From: an uncultured Arcobacter sp.
Lineage (GTDB): Bacteria > Campylobacterota > Campylobacteria > Campylobacterales > Arcobacteraceae
DNA length: 10,710 nucleotides
NCBI GenBank assembly: GCA_913062735.1
Contig: CAJXWI010000036.1
Span: forward strand, 1 to 10,710
Reading direction: 5' to 3'
Shown here: piece after piece, positions 6,901 through 10,710 of the stretch
Layout of the letters: every line of letters begins with the position of its first letter
Position numbering within the stretch: position 1 is the first letter of the stretch
Notes under the pieces: model-generated
Told to the model about the DNA's origin: nothing
Databases searched by the model: none
Seen by the model: only the letters and a program-made list of their open reading frames with translations
Made by a program: the position numbers and the translations under genes

Positions 6901-7548
6901 ATGGAAAAACAAATACAAATACACCAAATTTCTGAATTTTTAAAAGATGGAATGACTATTGCAATTGGTGGTTTTATGGGTTGTGGTAATTCACATAATA
7001 TCATTGATGAAATTTTAAAAAGCAATGTTAAAAATTTAACACTAATTGCAACTGATACGGCAAGAGATGGCTATGGTATTGGACGTTTAATTGATGATAG
7101 AAGAATTACAAAACTATTGGCTTCTCATATTGGTACGAATAAAGAAACACAAAAACAAGTTATTGAAGGTTTTATTGATTTAGAACTTGTTCCTCAAGGA
7201 ACATTAGCTGAACGAATACGAGCAAGTGCAGCTGGACTTGGAGGCGTGTTAACACAAACAGGTTTAGGTACTGAAGTACAAGACGGAAAAGAAGTAATTA
7301 CAATTGATGGAAAAGATTATATCTTAGAATTACCTATTAAAATTGACTTAGCATTTATTTCAGCACAAAAAGCAGATGAAGCAGGAAACCTAGTATTTAA
7401 TGGAGCAACAAGAAATTTTAATGTTCCAATGGCAGGAGCTGCAAAAGTAACTATTGCAGAAGTAGAAGAAATAGTTAAAAATGGAGAATTAGATCCCAAT
7501 TTTATTCATACTCCATTTATTTACATTAATCATATTATAAAGGCCTAA
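6901..7548 (+). CDS. atoD: 3-oxoacid/acetoacetate CoA-transferase, subunit A
   Basis: Predicted alpha subunit of a family I CoA-transferase that moves CoA from acetyl-CoA or succinyl-CoA to acetoacetate. The 215 residues fit AtoD/ScoA-type A subunits. Visible features are the Gly-rich GGFMGCGN near 23-30, a VPQGTLAERIRASAAGLGG element (97-115) followed by the LTQTGLGTEV stretch (117-126), and ATRNFN with GAAKVTIAEVEEI toward the C-terminus. The subunit lacks the catalytic Glu, which is in the B subunit. AAGGA at 6889-6893 supports the start. It is first in its operon, one base ahead of subunit B. Whether the donor is acetyl-CoA (Ato type) or succinyl-CoA (Sco type) is not decided by sequence; the symbol is by context. 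Confidence 0.88.
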   Translation: MEKQIQIHQISEFLKDGMTIAIGGFMGCGNSHNIIDEILKSNVKNLTLIATDTARDGYGIGRLIDDRRITKLLASHIGTNKETQKQVIEGFIDLELVPQGTLAERIRASAAGLGGVLTQTGLGTEVQDGKEVITIDGKDYILELPIKIDLAFISAQKADEAGNLVFNGATRNFNVPMAGAAKVTIAEVEEIVKNGELDPNFIHTPFIYINHIIKA

Positions 7549-7549
7549 G

Positions 7550-8185
7550 ATGGAAGCAAAACAAATAATAGCTGCACGTGTTGCACAAGAATTTAAAAAT
7601 GGTGATTTTGTTAATTTAGGAATTGGTTTGCCTACTTTAGCAGTAGATTATATTTCAAAAGATATTCATATTAATCTTCACTCTGAAAATGGTTTTGCAG
7701 GTGTTTGGGATAAAGCAAATGAAGGCAATATCGATAAAGATGTTGTTGATGCAGGTGGTACTAATGTTGTACTTCAAAAAGGTGGTATATTTTTTGATTC
7801 AGTTACTTCTTTTGAAATTATAAGAGGTGGGCATTTAGATATGACTGTATTAGGTGCTTTGGAAGTAGATGAAGAAGGAAACTTAGCTAACTGGAAAATT
7901 CCGGGAAAACTTTTACCTGGAATGGGTGGGGCGATGGATTTAGTTAATGGAGCTAAGAAAGTGATTATTTCTATGGTACATACGGCAAGGGGAAATCCTA
8001 AAATTTTGAAAAAATGTACACTTCCATTAACAGGTAAAGGCGTTGTTGATATGATTATTACAGAAATGGGAGTTTTTGAGTTTATTAATAATAAACTTCA
8101 TTTAACGGAATTAAGTAAAGGGGTGAGTTTAGAAGAGATTAAAGCTTTAACACCTGCTTCTTATATCGTAGCTTTAAAAGACTAA
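7550..8185 (+). CDS. atoA: 3-oxoacid/acetoacetate CoA-transferase, subunit B
   Basis: Predicted catalytic beta subunit that completes the heteromeric CoA-transferase. The catalytic glutamate is Glu46 in SENG (45-48), where the CoA thioester intermediate forms, preceded by NLGIGLPT (22-29), which binds the CoA chain. GGHLDMTVLGALEVDEEGNLANW (near 93-115), PGMGGAMDL and TEMGVFEF are further family motifs. At 211 residues the length is usual. Only one base separates its ATG from the subunit A stop, and its ribosome site AAGG (7540-7543) lies inside the end of subunit A, so the two are translationally coupled for equal amounts. Acetoacetate made by the 3-hydroxybutyrate dehydrogenase is the expected acceptor. 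Butyrate or other short acids are possible alternatives. Confidence 0.9.
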   Translation: MEAKQIIAARVAQEFKNGDFVNLGIGLPTLAVDYISKDIHINLHSENGFAGVWDKANEGNIDKDVVDAGGTNVVLQKGGIFFDSVTSFEIIRGGHLDMTVLGALEVDEEGNLANWKIPGKLLPGMGGAMDLVNGAKKVIISMVHTARGNPKILKKCTLPLTGKGVVDMIITEMGVFEFINNKLHLTELSKGVSLEEIKALTPASYIVALKD

Positions 8186-8193
8186 GGAAGAAA

Positions 8194-9393
8194 ATGAAAG
8201 TATATATTGTAGAAGCAAAACGCTCAGCTATTGGAAGTTTTTTAGGAACATTAAAAGATATGGACCCTGGACATTTAGCAGGAGAAGTAATTAAAGACCT
8301 ATTAAAAGATATTGATAGAAATGTTGTTGATGAGGTTATTGTTGGTAATATTTTATCCGCTGGTCATGCTCAAGGAATAGGAAGACAAGCCTCAATTTAT
8401 GGTGGACTTCCTGAGTCAACCGTTGCATATTCTTTGAATATGTTGTGTGGTTCTGGAATGAAAGCAGTTATGACAGCTGTTGCCGAAATTAAAAGTGGAG
8501 CTAAAGATGTGATTGTTGCAGGAGGCGTTGAATCTATGTCTAGTGCTCCTTATTTAATTCCAGCAAAAGGACGTTCTGGTTTAGGACTTGGTAATGCTTC
8601 TATGGTGGATTCTATGGTAAATGATGCTTTAATTGATGCTTTTGGTGGGTATCATATGGGAATTACTGCTGAAAACATTGCAGAAAAATTCAATATCAGC
8701 AGAGAAGCTCAAGATGAATATGCTATATCTTCACAACAAAAAGCAATACGTGCGGATGATGATGGAAAGTTTGAAAATGAAATTACACCCATCTTAATCA
8801 AAAACAGAAAAGGGGATATTCTTTTTTCAAAAGATGAATATATTAATCGTAAAACAAGTCTTGAAAAATTATCTTCTCTTCGAGCTGCTTTTAAAAAAGA
8901 AGGAACGGTAACAGCTGGAAATGCTTCTGGAATTAATGATGGGGCCAGTTTTACTCTTATTGTTTCACAAAAAGCACTAGAAGAATTAAATTTAACGCCC
9001 TTGGCTGAAATTGTTGATTATACACAAGTAGGAATTGATCCTAATGTAATGGGTTTAAGTCCTGCATATGCTATTAAAAATCTTCTTGAAAAGAACAATA
9101 AAACGTTTGATGATATTGATCTTTTAGAAATTAATGAAGCTTTTGCCGCTCAAAGTTTGGGTGTTTTTGAAATGTTAAAAGAAACATCTAATTTAAGTAC
9201 TAAAGCTATTAACGAAAAAATAAATGTTAATGGTTCAGGTATTGCATTAGGACATCCAGTAGGTGCTAGTGGAAATAGAATTATTGTTTCTTTAGTGCAT
9301 GAGATGCAAAAAAGGAAAAGTGAATATGGTATTGCTTCTTTATGTATTGGTGGGGGTTTAGGAACGGCTGTTTTATTAAAAAGAGTAAACTAA
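8194..9393 (+). CDS. atoB: Acetyl-CoA acetyltransferase (thiolase II)
   Basis: Predicted cytoplasmic thiolase that cleaves acetoacetyl-CoA with CoA into two acetyl-CoA, or condenses them in reverse. All catalytic elements are present: nucleophile Cys85 in NMLCGSGMKAV (82-92), VAGGVESMS (108-116), NEAFA (314-318), His354 in GHPVGASG (353-360) and the second Cys384 in CIGGGLGTA (384-392). Length 399 is normal. The ribosome site AAGGAAG at 8184-8190 overlaps the atoA stop codon, so the gene is tightly coupled. The absence of a 3-hydroxyacyl-CoA dehydrogenase nearby and the CoA-transferase context favour the breakdown direction here. No terminator follows, so transcription may continue into the kinase gene. 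Confidence 0.93.
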   Translation: MKVYIVEAKRSAIGSFLGTLKDMDPGHLAGEVIKDLLKDIDRNVVDEVIVGNILSAGHAQGIGRQASIYGGLPESTVAYSLNMLCGSGMKAVMTAVAEIKSGAKDVIVAGGVESMSSAPYLIPAKGRSGLGLGNASMVDSMVNDALIDAFGGYHMGITAENIAEKFNISREAQDEYAISSQQKAIRADDDGKFENEITPILIKNRKGDILFSKDEYINRKTSLEKLSSLRAAFKKEGTVTAGNASGINDGASFTLIVSQKALEELNLTPLAEIVDYTQVGIDPNVMGLSPAYAIKNLLEKNNKTFDDIDLLEINEAFAAQSLGVFEMLKETSNLSTKAINEKINVNGSGIALGHPVGASGNRIIVSLVHEMQKRKSEYGIASLCIGGGLGTAVLLKRVN

Positions 9394-9413
9394 TACTATT
9401 ATTAAAGACTCTT

Positions 9414-9422
9414 TGTTATAAT
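9414..9422 (+). promoter_or_regulatory. Candidate extended -10 promoter for the two-component genes
   Basis: TGTTATAAT (9414-9422) is an exact extended -10 (TGnTATAAT) in the 52-nt gap after atoB. Initiation near 9429 would leave a short leader with AAAGG at 9435-9439 before the kinase ATG. An extended -10 can work without a -35, and none is evident. Confidence 0.5.
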
Positions 9423-9445
9423 TCTTAAATAAAAAAAGGCTGGGA

Positions 9446-10561
9446 ATGAAAATTAAAAAGAAAAGATCTTTACGAGGCAACTTAACCTTTGAGGATGTTT
9501 TATTAGATACCCTTCCCAATCCTGTTTATTATAAAGATATGCAAGGAATGTTTATTCGCTGCAATACCTCTTTTTCAAAACTTCTTGGTACGTGTAAACA
9601 AAAAATCATAGGTAAATCTGCTTATGATTTTTTCCCTAAATCAGTAACAGACAGACATAAGATAATTGATAAAAATATTATGAGTACCTTAAAACCTTAT
9701 GAAGATGAAGTTTATTATATAAGTAATAAAGGTGAAATTTTATACTTTATTTTAAATAAAGCAGTTTCTTTACATCCCAATGGGGAAGTTGCTGGTATTG
9801 TTTGTGTGATGAATGATATAACTCAAAGAATAAAAGAAAAAGAGTTTTTAATTCAACAAAGTAAGTTTGCAGAAATGGGAGAAATGATTGCTTCTATTGC
9901 CCATCAATGGAATGAACCTTTAGTAGAACTCTCTGCACAAATTCAAAAAATGCAACTTTATTACACCATGGATAAAATAAATAAAGACAAAATGTCCGAT
10001 TTTGTGAATGATTCTATGATTCAAATACAATATATGTCCGAAACCCTAAGTGATTTTAGAAACTTTTTGAAACCTTCTACACTTAAAAAAAGTTTTGGCA
10101 TTAAAAAAGCCATACGTGATATTTTTGATATTGTTGGAAAACAGATTTTTTATTTTAATATTAAAGTTATTTTTGATTTTGAAGAAATAAAAGATGAAAT
10201 GTTTATTTATGGCTATGAAAATGAAATGAAACAAGTTTTATTAAATATTATAAATAATGCCAAAAATAAGATAGTTAAAGTCAATGAAAGCTCCGATTTA
10301 AAAGGGAAAATAAATATTCGTCTTTCTTTTTGTAATGATTATAATTTAATAGAAATAAAAGACAATGCTGGGGCTATTAATGAAGAGATAAAAGAACAAC
10401 TTTTTGAGCCTTTTTTTACTACCAATGTAAATGGTACAGGTTTTGGTTTGTATATGGCAAAAATAATTATAGAAGATAAAATGCATGGAAAAATTACTGC
10501 ACATAATGACAAAAATAATGCAATCTTCACTATAAAAATTCCTAAAAGTAAAGAGAAATAA
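9446..10561 (+). CDS. PAS-domain sensor histidine kinase, probably cytoplasmic
   Basis: Predicted two-component sensor. There is no signal peptide or membrane segment, so it should sense an internal cue. A PAS domain spans about 15-130 (PNPVYYKD at 24-31; the ITQR end near 125-128), followed by a short coiled linker and a dimerisation helix pair with phosphoacceptor His153 in MIASIAHQWNEPL (147-159). The ATP-binding domain shows an N-box QVLLNIINNA (263-272), a G1 box DNAGA (306-310) where DxGxG is usual, LFEPFFTT (319-326) and the G2 box GTGFGL (330-335). The AHQW H-box is characteristic of many Campylobacterota kinases; Asn-Glu after it replaces the more common Arg-Gln. The degenerate G1 box may lower ATP affinity, but the other boxes look intact. 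It is one base from the response regulator gene. Signal and targets are unknown. Confidence 0.88.
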   Translation: MKIKKKRSLRGNLTFEDVLLDTLPNPVYYKDMQGMFIRCNTSFSKLLGTCKQKIIGKSAYDFFPKSVTDRHKIIDKNIMSTLKPYEDEVYYISNKGEILYFILNKAVSLHPNGEVAGIVCVMNDITQRIKEKEFLIQQSKFAEMGEMIASIAHQWNEPLVELSAQIQKMQLYYTMDKINKDKMSDFVNDSMIQIQYMSETLSDFRNFLKPSTLKKSFGIKKAIRDIFDIVGKQIFYFNIKVIFDFEEIKDEMFIYGYENEMKQVLLNIINNAKNKIVKVNESSDLKGKINIRLSFCNDYNLIEIKDNAGAINEEIKEQLFEPFFTTNVNGTGFGLYMAKIIIEDKMHGKITAHNDKNNAIFTIKIPKSKEK

Positions 10562-10562
10562 C

Positions 10563-10710
10563 ATGAAAATACTATTATTAGAAGATAATAAAACACTAAA
10601 CGAAACCATTATTTTAAAATTTGAATTAAAAGGTTATCAAGTAGATTCTTTTATTGATGGAAAAGAAGCCTATGTCAATATCACAAATGGGTATTCTTGT
10701 TTTATTTTAG
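10563..10710 (+). CDS. Response regulator, receiver domain (cut by window end)
   Basis: Partial gene running off the window; 49 codons are visible. The start MKILLLEDNKTLNETI has the acidic pair Glu7-Asp8 of receiver domains, with KGYQVDSFIDGKEA next as the second strand and helix. The visible part ends at CFIL, the third strand, and the last base is g, so the phosphoacceptor Asp is expected as the very next residue, just outside the window. The layout (start one base after the kinase stop) marks it as the kinase partner. The output domain, and so whether it binds DNA, cannot be seen; an OmpR-like winged helix is the commonest possibility. Confidence 0.88.
   Translation, partial: MKILLLEDNKTLNETIILKFELKGYQVDSFIDGKEAYVNITNGYSCFIL

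Noticed and set aside
10046..10609. Minus-strand frames rich in Phe and Ile under the kinase and regulator
   Set aside because: Low-complexity antisense translations of AT-rich coding DNA; the apparent membrane character is an artefact.
1..10710. Signs of a mobile element, prophage, defence system, tRNA or rRNA
   Set aside because: No integrase, transposase, terminal repeats, RNA gene or abrupt change in base composition was seen; all genes are metabolic, transport or signalling.

Overview
The window is AT-rich, and every gene I can support lies on the + strand with short gaps and little non-coding DNA. Base composition, the style of the histidine kinase (an 'AHQW' H-box after a PAS domain) and the protein flavour point to a Campylobacterota genome, most likely an Arcobacter-type bacterium. 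That placement is inference from sequence character, not from a marker gene.

Layout. Positions 1-284 are a non-coding leader with a candidate promoter and a small dyad. Positions 285-6712 hold six genes that look like one transcription unit: a 3-hydroxyisobutyrate dehydrogenase (mmsB), a three-part TRAP transporter (binding protein, small and large membrane subunits), a CoA-acylating methylmalonate-semialdehyde dehydrogenase (mmsA) and a 3-hydroxybutyrate dehydrogenase. A good intrinsic terminator follows at 6716-6743. After a regulatory gap with a TATAAT box and a perfect 15-bp inverted repeat, positions 6901-9393 hold a second tight unit: the two subunits of a 3-oxoacid (acetoacetate) CoA-transferase and an acetyl-CoA acetyltransferase. 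From 9446 a PAS histidine kinase and a response regulator (cut by the window end) form a two-component pair behind their own extended -10 box.

How it fits together. The first unit imports an organic acid and oxidises two isomeric C4 hydroxyacids. 3-hydroxyisobutyrate goes to methylmalonate semialdehyde and then propionyl-CoA (MmsB, MmsA); 3-hydroxybutyrate goes to acetoacetate (Bdh). The second unit activates acetoacetate to acetoacetyl-CoA and splits it into two acetyl-CoA. The upstream steps of valine breakdown are absent here, so external hydroxyacids or oxoacids arriving through the TRAP system are a plausible feedstock. The two-component pair may be the regulator, but only proximity supports that.

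The gene families are all known. I found no clear sign of a wholly new system. The most interesting points are the combination of two hydroxyacid branches around one transporter, the unusual inverted repeat before the CoA-transferase genes, and the unassigned substrate of the transporter.
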